Below are positions 1 through 7,815 of a stretch of DNA of 45,894 nt, one piece after another. Origin of the DNA: Caballeronia pedi (GTDB lineage: Bacteria > Pseudomonadota > Gammaproteobacteria > Burkholderiales > Burkholderiaceae). The stretch lies in assembly GCF_001544915.2 (NCBI RefSeq), contig NZ_FCOE02000054.1, positions 1 to 45,894 on the forward strand. The letters run 5' to 3'. The notes beneath the pieces are model-generated. The model was not told where the DNA came from and ran no database searches. It saw only the letters and a program-made list of their open reading frames with translations. The number at the start of each line of letters is the position of its first letter. Within the stretch, counting starts at the first letter, position 1. The position numbers and the translations under genes are program-made.

Positions 1-345
1 ATCGTGTCGGGTGGTCGCGGTCTGGGCAGCGGCGAGAACTACACGAAGACGCTGGAGCCGCTCGCGGACAAGCTCAATGCGGCGCTGGGCGCATCGCGTG
101 CGGCGGTCGATGCGGGTTACGTTCCGAACGACTATCAAGTCGGACAAACCGGCAAGATCGTCGCGCCGCAACTGTATGTGGCGGTCGGCATCTCGGGCGC
201 GATCCAGCATCTGGCCGGCATGAAGGACTCGAAGGTCATCGTCGCGATCAACAAGGATCCCGAAGCGCCGATCTTCAGCGTGGCGGATTACGGTCTCGTC
301 GGCGATCTGTTCGCGGTCGTGCCGGAACTGACGACAACGCTGTGA
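1..345 (+). CDS. etfA: Electron transfer flavoprotein alpha subunit, C-terminal part (5' end outside window)
   Basis: This is the last 114 codons of the alpha subunit of electron transfer flavoprotein, which takes electrons from acyl-CoA dehydrogenases and passes them to ETF-ubiquinone oxidoreductase. The fragment is the FAD-binding C-terminal domain. It opens with the SGGRGLGSGENY motif, continues with the AAVDAGY and QVGQTGK segments, and ends with the AVGISGAIQH and AINKDPEAPIF segments typical of EtfA. The frame is open from the first base, so the start lies upstream, probably after etfB (inferred). The stop is followed at once by the ribosome binding site of the CitE-like gene, so the two may be co-transcribed. 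An acyl-CoA dehydrogenase gene at 3423-4586 could be one of its electron donors, although EtfBA normally serves many. Confidence 0.95.
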   Translation: MVSGGRGLGSGENYTKTLEPLADKLNAALGASRAAVDAGYVPNDYQVGQTGKIVAPQLYVAVGISGAIQHLAGMKDSKVIVAINKDPEAPIFSVADYGLVGDLFAVVPELTTTL

Positions 346-359
346 ACGAGGACACTGTC

Positions 360-1172
360 ATGATTGGTCGCGCGCAACCCCGCTCATTCCTGTTCGTGCC
401 TGGCGATCGCCCGGAGCGTTTCGACAAGGCACTTCAAAGCGGCGCGGACGCTGTGATCCTCGATCTGGAAGACGCGGTATCGCCGGAGAACAAGAATGAA
501 GCAAGGCGAGCGATCGAAGCATGGTTGACGCCCGATCGCCCGGTGCTCATCCGCGTGAATGCGCGAGGAACATCGTGGTTCGAGCAGGACGCGCAGCTTG
601 GCAAGCTGCGCGGCGTCGGCGGAATCGTGCTGCCGAAAGCGGAAAGCGCATCCGACGTCGTCGAACTCGTATCCCGAACGAAGAGCAGGATGCCCGTCTA
701 CGCGCTCATCGAGACGGCGAAGGGTATGTTCAATGCATTGGAAGTCGCGCAAGCACCGTTCGTCCGCCAGTTGATGTTCGGAACGCTGGACTTCTGCGCG
801 GACCTGAAGCTCGCTTCGGATGGCGGCGAACTCGACCATTTCCGCGCCGATCTCGCCGTCATTTCACGGGTCGCTGGCATCGCCCCTCCGATCGATGGCG
901 TGACACCTGCCATCGGAGATGAAGACTTGCTAGGCGCCGAAACGCTCAAGGCAAGGCGATGGGGATTCGCCGGGAAACTCTGCATTCATCCACGCCAGGT
1001 TCCGATCGTGAATGCGGGGTTCGCGCCGACTGAAGACGAACTCGCATGGGCAAGACGTGTCGTCGAAGCCTTCGAAGCTGCCGATGGCGCCGCAGTCGCC
1101 GTCGATGGAAAAATGGTCGATCGCCCCGTCATGCAGCGCGCGCAGTCGATTCTCGATGCGGTAGGCGCATAA
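360..1172 (+). CDS. CitE-like acyl-CoA lyase (HpcH/HpaI family), candidate citramalyl-CoA lyase
   Basis: This 270-residue protein belongs to the CitE branch of the HpcH/HpaI aldolase family, which are Mg-dependent enzymes that split 3-hydroxyacyl-CoA thioesters such as citramalyl-CoA or malyl-CoA. Visible family signatures are FLFVPGDRPERF (10-21), ILDLEDAV (33-40), Arg67 in RVNARG, Glu118 in ALIETAKG, Asp144 in FGTLDF and the CIHPRQ motif. Arg, Glu and Asp are at the CitE substrate and metal positions. I start at the ATG preceded by GAGGA with 7-base spacing. A GTG at 342, overlapping the etfA stop, would add six residues and has no better signal. With the CoA-transferase and hydratase encoded at 2232-5450 it could complete an itaconate-type pathway giving acetyl-CoA and pyruvate. 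That role is inferred; malyl-CoA or methylmalyl-CoA lyase activity is also possible. Confidence 0.85.
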   Translation: MIGRAQPRSFLFVPGDRPERFDKALQSGADAVILDLEDAVSPENKNEARRAIEAWLTPDRPVLIRVNARGTSWFEQDAQLGKLRGVGGIVLPKAESASDVVELVSRTKSRMPVYALIETAKGMFNALEVAQAPFVRQLMFGTLDFCADLKLASDGGELDHFRADLAVISRVAGIAPPIDGVTPAIGDEDLLGAETLKARRWGFAGKLCIHPRQVPIVNAGFAPTEDELAWARRVVEAFEAADGAAVAVDGKMVDRPVMQRAQSILDAVGA

Positions 1173-1278
1173 GTCGACATCGGCGGCGGCGGACCGCACC
1201 ATCCGGGCGTGCAGGAAGCCCGCTGACCGGTGTCCGGGGCGTACAATGCCCTTCAATTCAACGCCCGACTCGCTGACC

Positions 1279-2229
1279 ATGGACGTTCGCCAGCTGCGTT
1301 ATTTCGTCAACATCGTCGACTATGGCAGTCTCGGCAGGGCAGCGGAAAAGCTATACGTCGCCCAGCCCTCCTTGAGTCAGCAAATGGCGCGCCTCGAAGA
1401 AGAACTCGGCGTACCGCTTCTGCTGCGCAGCAATCACGGCGTCACGCCAACGGCGGAAGGCAACTCGCTCTATCGGCACGCGCGGCTGGTGTTGCGCCAG
1501 ATGGAGCAACTCAAACAAGAGGTGAGCAAAGGCGGCGGGGTGGAGTCGGGAACCGTCGCGCTCGGTCTGCCTACGACGATGGCCTCCGTACTCGCCGTGC
1601 CGCTCTTCGAGCGCGTACAGGACACCTATCCCGGCATTCGCCTGCAGTTCTTCGAGAGCATGAGCGGCTATCTGAACGAGTTGCTGGCAAACGGCCGACT
1701 CGATCTCGGCATACTTTTCCGCGAGTCGGACACACCGGGAATAGGCGCATTGCCCGTTCTCGATGAAACGCTGTACTTGCTGGGCGAGCCGGACATCGAT
1801 ATTTCCCCGCGCTCCAGCACATGTGCGCTGGCCAGGCTCGCGGGCGTCAAGCTGGTCGCGCCTGGCGTCGCGAATGGATTGCGGCTGTTGATCGAGCGCA
1901 CGTTCTCCAGCGAGAACGTCGATTTGAACATCATCGCGGATATCGACTCCTTGCCGGCGCTGTTGCTCATCGCTCAGTCGGGCAGAGCGTGCACGATCCT
2001 GCCGGCTTCCGCCGTTGCACAGCTCGATGCATCGCGTCTGCCGCGCATGCGCAAGATCGTCGATCCGGTGATTCGCCGTCCCGCGAGCATCTGCTGGCCG
2101 AACAGCATGCCGATGCATGCTGCCACGGTCGCTGTCCGGCAGACCTTGGTCGAGCTGATTACCGAGCTCGTTGCGCGGGAGGGGACGTGGAAGGGCGTGT
2201 CGCTGCGCGTACAGGGCGACGCGCGCTAA
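1279..2229 (+). CDS. LysR-family transcriptional regulator (Nac/RipR-like)
   Basis: This 316-residue LysR-type regulator has an N-terminal winged helix-turn-helix. DVRQLRYFVNIVDYGSL leads into the recognition helix region with QPSLSQQMARLEEELG (about 35-50), and a periplasmic-binding-like effector domain runs from about residue 90. The sequence resembles the Nac group. I chose the ATG that gives MDVRQLRYF, the usual LysR N-terminus, and not an in-frame ATG eleven codons upstream. The gene follows the CitE-like lyase by about 106 bases on the same strand and converges with the CoA-transferase gene, leaving two bases between stops. In Pseudomonas and Salmonella itaconate clusters a LysR protein (RipR) controls the catabolic genes, so this is a candidate local regulator. 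No clear T-N11-A palindrome was found beside it. Confidence 0.9.
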   Translation: MDVRQLRYFVNIVDYGSLGRAAEKLYVAQPSLSQQMARLEEELGVPLLLRSNHGVTPTAEGNSLYRHARLVLRQMEQLKQEVSKGGGVESGTVALGLPTTMASVLAVPLFERVQDTYPGIRLQFFESMSGYLNELLANGRLDLGILFRESDTPGIGALPVLDETLYLLGEPDIDISPRSSTCALARLAGVKLVAPGVANGLRLLIERTFSSENVDLNIIADIDSLPALLLIAQSGRACTILPASAVAQLDASRLPRMRKIVDPVIRRPASICWPNSMPMHAATVAVRQTLVELITELVAREGTWKGVSLRVQGDAR

Positions 2230-2231
2230 GG

Positions 2232-3410
2232 TCAGATCGCGGCGGTTTTCCGCATTTGCTCTATCGCGCGATCGTCGAATCCGAGTTCCTTCAGGATCGG
2301 CACCGTGTGCTCGCCCAACGCGGGCACTGCGTCCATGCGCGGCTCATCCGTGGCGGAGACGCCGGGCGGATAGAGCGCGGGCATCTCGCCCGCCGCGGTT
2401 TTCACGCGCGTCCAGCGGTTTCGGGCATCGAGTTGCGGATGCTTCCAGACGGCGTGCATGTCGTTCATGTGCGCATTGGCGATGCTCGCTTTCTCTAGCC
2501 GCTCGATGACGTCCTCCGCCGAGCATTTCGAGAAGGCATCGACGATGATCTGCGTGAGTTCGTCGCGGTTCTTCGTGCGCCGGCTGTTCGACGAGAAGCG
2601 CTCGTCTTCCGCAAGCTCAGGGCGCACGATGACGACATTGCAGAAGCTCTTCCATTCCCGCTCGTTTTGCAAGCCGAGCATCACGGTCTTGCCATCGCCT
2701 GAAGGGAAGGGGCCGTAGGGAAAGATCGTCGCATGAGACGCGCCCGCAAGTGCCGGCGCGGGCTGGTCGTCGATCGAGTAGTAGAGCGGATAGCTCATCC
2801 ACTCGACCATGCTTTCGAGCATCGATACGTCGATGTGCTTGCCGCGTCCTGTTCGGCCACGTTCGATCAGCGCGGCGAGAATGTTCGTGTAGCCGTACAT
2901 TCCTGCGGCGATGTCCGCGATGGAACATCCTGCTTTTGCGGGTTGTCCCTTCGATCCGGTAATGCTCAGGAATCCTGATTCGCTCTGAATGAGCAGGTCA
3001 TACGCTTTCTTGTCCCGGTATGGACCGTCGAGGCCGTAGCCGGATATGTCGCACACGATCAGGCGCGGATAGCGCGCGCTCAACGTTTCGAAATCGAGCC
3101 CGAGACGCTGCGTCGCGCCCGGCGCGAGGTTCTGAACGAACACGTCGGCGTCGCAGAGCAGGGCATGGACGACTTCGATCGCGGCCGGCTGTTTTACATC
3201 CAGCGTGATGCTTTCCTTCGAGCGGTTCGTCCAGACGAAGTGCGACGCAAGGCCGGAAACGCGCTCGTCGTAGTTGCGTGCGAAGTCGCCCGTTCCGGGC
3301 CGCTCGACCTTGATGACGCGCGCGCCCAGATCCGCGAGCTGGCGCGTGCAGAATGGCGCGGCGATCGCATGCTCGAATGTGACGACCTTGATGCCTTGAA
3401 GCGGACGCAT
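2232..3410 (-). CDS. CaiB/BaiF (family III) CoA-transferase, candidate itaconate/succinyl-CoA transferase
   Basis: This 392-residue family III CoA-transferase moves CoA from a donor such as succinyl-CoA to a carboxylic acid. It has the family opening LQGIKVVTFEHAIAAPFC, the ADLGARVIKVERPGTGD segment (26-42), WTNRSKESITLD (60-71), a catalytic Asp at about 166 in the IADIAAG segment followed by the TGRGKHIDVSM motif (187-197), and a C-terminal LGEHT-type motif. The start has an excellent Shine-Dalgarno (GAGGAGG, 7-base spacing) lying over the acyl-CoA dehydrogenase stop, so it is the last gene of a three-gene operon with 12-21 base gaps. In Pseudomonas aeruginosa a CaiB-type itaconate CoA-transferase sits with a MaoC hydratase and a CitE lyase, the same trio as here. 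The substrate is inferred; glutarate, mesaconate or another acid is possible. Confidence 0.88.
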   Translation of the reverse strand: MRPLQGIKVVTFEHAIAAPFCTRQLADLGARVIKVERPGTGDFARNYDERVSGLASHFVWTNRSKESITLDVKQPAAIEVVHALLCDADVFVQNLAPGATQRLGLDFETLSARYPRLIVCDISGYGLDGPYRDKKAYDLLIQSESGFLSITGSKGQPAKAGCSIADIAAGMYGYTNILAALIERGRTGRGKHIDVSMLESMVEWMSYPLYYSIDDQPAPALAGASHATIFPYGPFPSGDGKTVMLGLQNEREWKSFCNVVIVRPELAEDERFSSNSRRTKNRDELTQIIVDAFSKCSAEDVIERLEKASIANAHMNDMHAVWKHPQLDARNRWTRVKTAAGEMPALYPPGVSATDEPRMDAVPALGEHTVPILKELGFDDRAIEQMRKTAAI

Positions 3411-3422
3411 GTCGGTGCCTCC

Positions 3423-4586
3423 TCAGAAGGAACGCGGCAGACCGAGGATGTGCTCGGCGACGTAGGACAGGATCAGGTTCGTGGAAATCGGCGCCACCTG
3501 ATACAGACGCGTTTCGCGGAACTTGCGCTCGACGTCGTACTCGGAGGCGAATCCGAACCCGCCGTGAAACTGCAGACACGCATTCGCGGCTTCCCATGAC
3601 GCATCCGCTGCAAGCAGCTTAGCCATGTTGGCTTGCGCGCCGCAGTGCTGATGCGCGTCGAAAAGCTCACATGCCTTGTAGCGCATCAGATTCGCCGCCT
3701 CGACATTGACCAGCGCCCGCGCGATCGGAAATTGCACGCCCTGATTCTGTCCGATCGGCCGGCCGAAGACAACGCGTTCCTTCACGTACTGCGAGACCTT
3801 GTCGATGAACCAGTAGCCATCGCCGATGCATTCTGCCGCGATCAGCGTGCGCTCCGCGTTGAGGCCGTCGAGAATGTACTTGAAGCCCATGCCCTCTTCG
3901 CCGATCAGGTTCTCGGCCGGAATCTCCAGGTTGTCGAAGAACAGTTCGTTGGTCTCGTGATTGACCATGTTCGGGATCGGCCGGACCGTCATGCCATGAC
4001 CGATCGCTTCGCGAAGGTCGACGAGGAAGATCGACATGCCTGCGCTCTTTTTCGTGACCTCGGAAAGCGGCGTGGTGCGTGCGAGGAGAATCATCAGATC
4101 GGAATGCTGGATGCGCGAGATCCACACCTTCTGGCCGTTGATGACGTAGCGATCGCCCTTGCGTTGCGCGGTCGTCTTGATCTTCGTCGTATCCGTGCCG
4201 GTGGTCGGTTCCGTCACGCCCATCGATTGCAGGCGCAATGCGCCCGACGCGATCTTCGGCAGATAGCGTTCCTTTTGCTCTTTCGAGCCATGCCGCAGCA
4301 ACGTGCCCATGTTGTACATCTGGCCGTGACACGCACCGGAGTTGCCGCCGGAGCGGTTGATCTCTTCCATGATGACCGACGCTTCCGTCAGGCCGAGGCC
4401 CGAGCCGCCGTATTCCTGCGGAATCAGTGCGGCGAGCCAGCCGGCCTGGGTCAGAGCATCGACGAAGGCTTCCGGATAGGCGCGTTCTTCATCGACCTTG
4501 CGAAAGTATTCGGATGGGAATTGCTGACAGAGATCGCGCACGGCATCGCGAATGTCCTGATAAGCATCGGCGGAGCTATTGAACAT
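3423..4586 (-). CDS. Acyl-CoA dehydrogenase family protein with IVD-like catalytic Glu position
   Basis: This 387-residue FAD-dependent acyl-CoA dehydrogenase has the usual N-terminal helical, middle beta and C-terminal helical layout. Motifs include GVTEPTTGTDT (123-133), KVWISRIQHSD (153-163), FGRPIGQNQGVQ (274-285) and FHGGFGFASEY (340-350). The canonical C-terminal catalytic Glu (the YEG-T segment of short and medium chain enzymes) is absent: residues 362-370 read YQVAPISTN. A Glu is instead present at 245 in LNAERTLIA, where isovaleryl-CoA and long-chain dehydrogenases keep their base. That suggests a branched or unusual acyl-CoA substrate and not a dead enzyme. It lies between the hydratase and CoA-transferase genes, as the dehydrogenase gene does in the P. 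aeruginosa itaconate locus. Electrons should pass to ETF, whose alpha-subunit gene ends at 345. Confidence 0.92.
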   Translation of the reverse strand: MFNSSADAYQDIRDAVRDLCQQFPSEYFRKVDEERAYPEAFVDALTQAGWLAALIPQEYGGSGLGLTEASVIMEEINRSGGNSGACHGQMYNMGTLLRHGSKEQKERYLPKIASGALRLQSMGVTEPTTGTDTTKIKTTAQRKGDRYVINGQKVWISRIQHSDLMILLARTTPLSEVTKKSAGMSIFLVDLREAIGHGMTVRPIPNMVNHETNELFFDNLEIPAENLIGEEGMGFKYILDGLNAERTLIAAECIGDGYWFIDKVSQYVKERVVFGRPIGQNQGVQFPIARALVNVEAANLMRYKACELFDAHQHCGAQANMAKLLAADASWEAANACLQFHGGFGFASEYDVERKFRETRLYQVAPISTNLILSYVAEHILGLPRSF

Positions 4587-4607
4587 GATGAAATCTTCCA
4601 GAGCGTG

Positions 4608-5450
4608 TTAGGCGAGCGTGGCGCGGGCGGTCATGCCGATCCATCCTTCGTGGTCTCTCGACCACAGCTCGACCGTCTTTCCATCGGCCGACGGATTGCC
4701 GCACAGATGCAGGGCGTTTCCGGCGAAGCACGGACGCATGGCCTTGAAGGAAAATTCGACGACGCGGCCATCGGGACGCTGTCTGCGCACGAGATCGAGG
4801 AGCAGCGTTGCAATCAGCGGGCCGTGCACGACGAGACCGGGATAGCCTTCGACCTCGGTCACGTAAGGTTTGTCGTAGTGGATGCGATGACCGTTGAACG
4901 TCAGGGCCGAGTAGCGAAACAGCAGCACCTCGTCGGGAACGATGGTTCGTTGCCACTCGGCTCCGCCCGGCGCGGCCGTCGGCGCGGGCGCGGGTGCGCC
5001 GGGCGCGGCCGGCTCGCGGTAGACGATGTCATGCTCTTCTTCGATGCAGGCCACGCCGTCGCAGGCAATGCGATGCGAAACGGTCACGAAACCGAGCCTG
5101 CCGGTTCTTCCCTGCTTCTGCGTCACATCGAGAATGCGCGACTCGCGCAAGACCGGCTTGCCGACGATGATCGGTGATTCGAAACGAAGCCGTCCGCCCG
5201 CCCACATGCGGCGCGGCAGACCCAGGTCGGGAAGGAAATCGCCCTTTTGCGGATGACCGTCTTGCGCGATCAGCGACTGCGCGACGAGCGGACGGAAGAA
5301 TATCCAGTGCCACAAGGGCGGAAGGGCTTCGCCGGCGAGCGGCGGCGTCGGGTAATCGAGCGTGGCGCTGAGCCCGGCTGCATGCGCGGGCGCCACCAGG
5401 TCTGCGGCTGCTTCGGTACGTTGCTGATATGCGTCGGACCGGCTGTTCAT
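4608..5450 (-). CDS. MaoC / FAS1-like double hot-dog hydratase, candidate itaconyl-CoA or mesaconyl-C4-CoA hydratase
   Basis: This 280-residue protein is of the HTD2 / FAS1-like dehydratase type, with two hot-dog folds in tandem. The N-terminal half carries LWHWIFFRP and LPRRMWAGGRLRF. The C-terminal half has the hydratase-2 motif with RIHYDKPYV (Asp) and GYPGLVVHGPL (His), which holds the catalytic pair. The family hydrates 2-enoyl-CoA substrates, including mesaconyl-C4-CoA and itaconyl-CoA. I start at the ATG encoding MNSRSDAY, preceded by GGAGA; an upstream in-frame start would add 34 residues of non-family sequence. It is the first gene of the reverse-strand operon, 21 bases ahead of the acyl-CoA dehydrogenase gene. 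With the transferase and CitE-like lyase it fits the middle step of itaconate breakdown; that is inference from the gene set. Confidence 0.82.
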   Translation of the reverse strand: MNSRSDAYQQRTEAAADLVAPAHAAGLSATLDYPTPPLAGEALPPLWHWIFFRPLVAQSLIAQDGHPQKGDFLPDLGLPRRMWAGGRLRFESPIIVGKPVLRESRILDVTQKQGRTGRLGFVTVSHRIACDGVACIEEEHDIVYREPAAPGAPAPAPTAAPGGAEWQRTIVPDEVLLFRYSALTFNGHRIHYDKPYVTEVEGYPGLVVHGPLIATLLLDLVRRQRPDGRVVEFSFKAMRPCFAGNALHLCGNPSADGKTVELWSRDHEGWIGMTARATLA

Positions 5451-5572
5451 GCTTGTCTCCGATGCTGGTCTTCCTCGCGGGCGTGCCAGCTGTACGTTGT
5501 CGGTAGACAGACTGTATGGGATTCGCTCACAACGCGGAAATACCAGTTTCATGTGCCGGTCATAGGGTCATC

Positions 5573-6520
5573 CTATTGCGCGCCGCCGGTGGCTTCCTGC
5601 AAGAGCTGCGCCGTGGTCCATGCCCCGCCGCGCACAGCCTCGCCAATCTGCGCAACCAGCAAATCGACGACGCATCGCACCGCCGCCGCGACGCGCCGGT
5701 TGTTCGGCATGGCGAGCACGATCCGCCGTGACAGCAGCGAATCGGCGAGCGGCGCGGCGCTGAGCCGTCCCGCCGTGAGGTCGTCGGCGATGGCGATGCC
5801 GGGCAATATCGTCACGCCGTGTCCGCCGGAGACGAGTCCTTTCTGGACGCTCATCGCGTTGGTTTCGGCGGCAACGGTGAGCTCGATGCCGGCGTTCACG
5901 CAGGTCTGCTCGACGAGCGAGCGAATGCCGTGCGGCGCGTTCGGCAGGATCATCGGCAAATGCGCGACGTCCGCGAGCGCCACAGGTTCATCGGCGACGA
6001 ATCCTGCCTCGGGCAGACCGACGATCCACAGTCTCTCCTCGACGAGCGGCGTCACGGCAAGAACCGGCGACGGCTTGGGATCGTAGAGAAGCGCGGCGTC
6101 GGTTTCGTTCTGTTCGAGCCAGTTCTGCAGCGTGCCGGTATAGCCCATCAGGACTCTCAATCGAATCGCTGGATAACGCGATGCCACTTCCGCCACGAGA
6201 TTGCTGGCCAGCAGGTCGCATGTGCTCGGCAGCAATCCCACGGTGACGGTGCCGCTGACGCCTTCCGACACGCGCAACTCCGAGCGCGCCCGATCCAGTT
6301 CGGCGAGCGCGCGGCGCGCATGTTCGACGAACATGGCCCCGGCTTGCGTGACTTCCATTCCGTATCGGCCACGGGCAAACAGCGCCGTACCGACGTCTTC
6401 TTCGAGCAGACGAAGCTGCCGCGACACCGCCGGCTGAACGATATGCAGCAGGCTGGCCGCCCGCGTGACGCTGCCCGTGTCAGCGACCGCGATCAACGCT
6501 CGAAGCTGTTTGATGTCCAT
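5573..6520 (-). CDS. LysR-family transcriptional regulator
   Basis: This 315-residue LysR-type regulator has the winged HTH at residues 1-60 (MDIKQLRALIAVADTGSV, then QPAVSRQLRLLEEDVG) and an effector domain from about 90. I chose the ATG giving MDIKQLR; an upstream in-frame start would add 18 residues that do not match the family. The gene is divergent from the two-subunit decarboxylase operon across 127 bases and lies 122 bases ahead of the hydratase operon on the same strand, so it could control either or both. A short palindrome, GAAAT-N3-ATTTC, sits in the divergent gap at 6575-6587. The effector domain resembles the Nac-like regulator at 1279-2229. Confidence 0.9.
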   Translation of the reverse strand: MDIKQLRALIAVADTGSVTRAASLLHIVQPAVSRQLRLLEEDVGTALFARGRYGMEVTQAGAMFVEHARRALAELDRARSELRVSEGVSGTVTVGLLPSTCDLLASNLVAEVASRYPAIRLRVLMGYTGTLQNWLEQNETDAALLYDPKPSPVLAVTPLVEERLWIVGLPEAGFVADEPVALADVAHLPMILPNAPHGIRSLVEQTCVNAGIELTVAAETNAMSVQKGLVSGGHGVTILPGIAIADDLTAGRLSAAPLADSLLSRRIVLAMPNNRRVAAAVRCVVDLLVAQIGEAVRGGAWTTAQLLQEATGGAQ

Positions 6521-6574
6521 TACGCGCGCTCCGGAGAAACCCTGGCCAATGCCAGAATCGAATGCAGGAATCAC

Positions 6575-6587
6575 GAAATTCTATTTC
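6575..6587. promoter_or_regulatory. Palindrome GAAAT-N3-ATTTC in divergent promoter region
   Basis: Perfect 5-base arms around TCT, roughly midway between the LysR start at 6520 and the decarboxylase alpha-subunit start at 6648. The position suits a LysR operator, but the palindrome does not carry a centred T-N11-A, so the assignment is weak. Confidence 0.3.
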
Positions 6588-6647
6588 AGAGCGTCAGGAA
6601 TAGCGAACTATGATGACTTCGCCAATGCCGGTTTCCAAGGAGGAGTG

Positions 6648-7184
6648 ATGAGTTCGACAGAGATGCAGGCGCCCGCCTGGCAGCGGGAGATTTTTCAGGT
6701 GCTGAAAGAAGGGGGCGTCAAACAGGTCGCCTACGTTCCGGATGCGGGACATTCGCACGTGATTCGCAGCGTCATCGCAGATCCCGAAATCGAGGATGTG
6801 GTGCTCACCACCGAGGAGGAAGGTGTCGCGGTGACGAGCGGCGCGTGGCTCGGCGGGCAGCGTGCAGTCCTGCTCATGCAGAGCAGCGGCGTGGGCAATT
6901 GCGTGAACATGTTCTCGCTGCTGTCGAGCTGCCGGTTTCCGTTCTTCACGCTTGTGACGATGCGCGGCGAATACGCCGAGTTCAATCCGTGGCAGGGACC
7001 GATGGGAAAAAAGACGCAAGCCGCATTGGAACTGATGGGCATTACGGTGCTGCGCGCGGACGATCCGGAGCAGGTCGGCGAGATCGTCAGCGCGGGTTTC
7101 GACGCCGCATTCGAAGCGGGCGAGCAAGTCGCCGTTCTGTTGTCGCAAAGCCTGATCGGGCGCAAGAAATGGGAGAGAAAGTAA
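6648..7184 (+). CDS. Thiamine-diphosphate decarboxylase, PYR-domain (alpha) subunit; phosphonopyruvate/sulfopyruvate decarboxylase-like
   Basis: This 178-residue protein is the pyrimidine-binding half of a ThDP enzyme, like ComD of sulfopyruvate decarboxylase or the N-terminal half of phosphonopyruvate decarboxylase. The cofactor-activating Glu is in the TTEEEGVAVTSGAWLGG segment (54-70, one of Glu56-58). LLMQSSGVGNCVN and MRGEYAEFNPWQGPMG match the family loops that follow. A strong AAGGAGGAG precedes this ATG, which sets the start; the frame is open further upstream but not family-like. The stop overlaps the start of the beta subunit by one base, which implies translational coupling and a 1:1 complex. 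Predicted role: decarboxylation of a 3-substituted pyruvate to an aldehyde in the cytoplasm. The substrate is unknown. Confidence 0.85.
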   Translation: MSSTEMQAPAWQREIFQVLKEGGVKQVAYVPDAGHSHVIRSVIADPEIEDVVLTTEEEGVAVTSGAWLGGQRAVLLMQSSGVGNCVNMFSLLSSCRFPFFTLVTMRGEYAEFNPWQGPMGKKTQAALELMGITVLRADDPEQVGEIVSAGFDAAFEAGEQVAVLLSQSLIGRKKWERK

Positions 7185-7783
7185 TGTCGACTCGTACTGA
7201 TGCGATTGAGACGATTGATCGTCGGGCTTTCGTTGCAGGCCTCGTCGAGTCTGTGCCCGATGCGCTGATCGTGACCGGCCTGGGATCAGCGTCATATGAC
7301 GTGTTCGCCGCCGGCGATCGCGATGGAAACTTTTATCTGTGGGGCGCAATGGGCGGTGCTGCGTCGCTCGGCCTCGGCCTCGCGCTCGCGCAACCCGACA
7401 AGCCCGTCATCGTCATTACGGGCGACGGCGAGCAGTTGATGGGCATCGGCAGTCTCGCCACCATCGGCGCGAAACAACCCAGGAATCTGTCGATCGTGGT
7501 GCTCGATAACGGCCATTTCGGCGAAACGGGCATGCAACGCAGTCATACGAGCCTCGGTACGGATCTCGTTGCCGTCGCCAGGGGATGCAACGTGTCCGAC
7601 GCAAGTCGCATTCAAAGCCTCGATGATCTGCCCGGCCTCGTCGAACGGATTCGTGCAAAGACCGGGCCGCTCGTGGCGCAGGTGTTGATCGCAGCCAACG
7701 AACCGCCGCGCGCGCTTCCTCCGCGCGATGGCGTATTCGTCAAGAACCGCTTCCGCGCGGCGCTGGGTTACGCACCGTTCTAA
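7184..7783 (+). CDS. Thiamine-diphosphate decarboxylase, PP-domain (beta) subunit
   Basis: This 199-residue protein carries the diphosphate-binding half of the ThDP enzyme. The ThDP/Mg motif GDG-X26-N is exact: GDG at 80-82 and Asn109 in VVLDNGHFGETG. The segment WGAMGGAASLGLGLALAQP (53-71) is the usual PP-domain lead-in. It corresponds to ComE or to the C-terminal half of fused phosphonopyruvate decarboxylases; alpha plus beta make 377 residues, close to the fused form. Its ATG shares a base with the alpha-subunit stop. The aldehyde dehydrogenase gene follows after 32 bases, so the aldehyde formed is probably oxidised straight away. It could not bind ThDP productively without the alpha subunit. 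Confidence 0.88.
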   Translation: MSTRTDAIETIDRRAFVAGLVESVPDALIVTGLGSASYDVFAAGDRDGNFYLWGAMGGAASLGLGLALAQPDKPVIVITGDGEQLMGIGSLATIGAKQPRNLSIVVLDNGHFGETGMQRSHTSLGTDLVAVARGCNVSDASRIQSLDDLPGLVERIRAKTGPLVAQVLIAANEPPRALPPRDGVFVKNRFRAALGYAPF

Positions 7784-7815
7784 GCCCGCTCTACCGATCC
7801 TTCCAGGAGAATTCG

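Noticed and set aside
1223..1247. Sigma-70-like promoter before the first LysR gene (CTGACC and TACAAT)
   Set aside because: The spacer is only about 13 bases, too short for a standard promoter; kept out of the feature list.
3423..4586. Inactive acyl-CoA dehydrogenase because the usual Glu is missing
   Set aside because: A Glu at the isovaleryl-type position (245) offers a known alternative base, so loss of activity is not the best reading.
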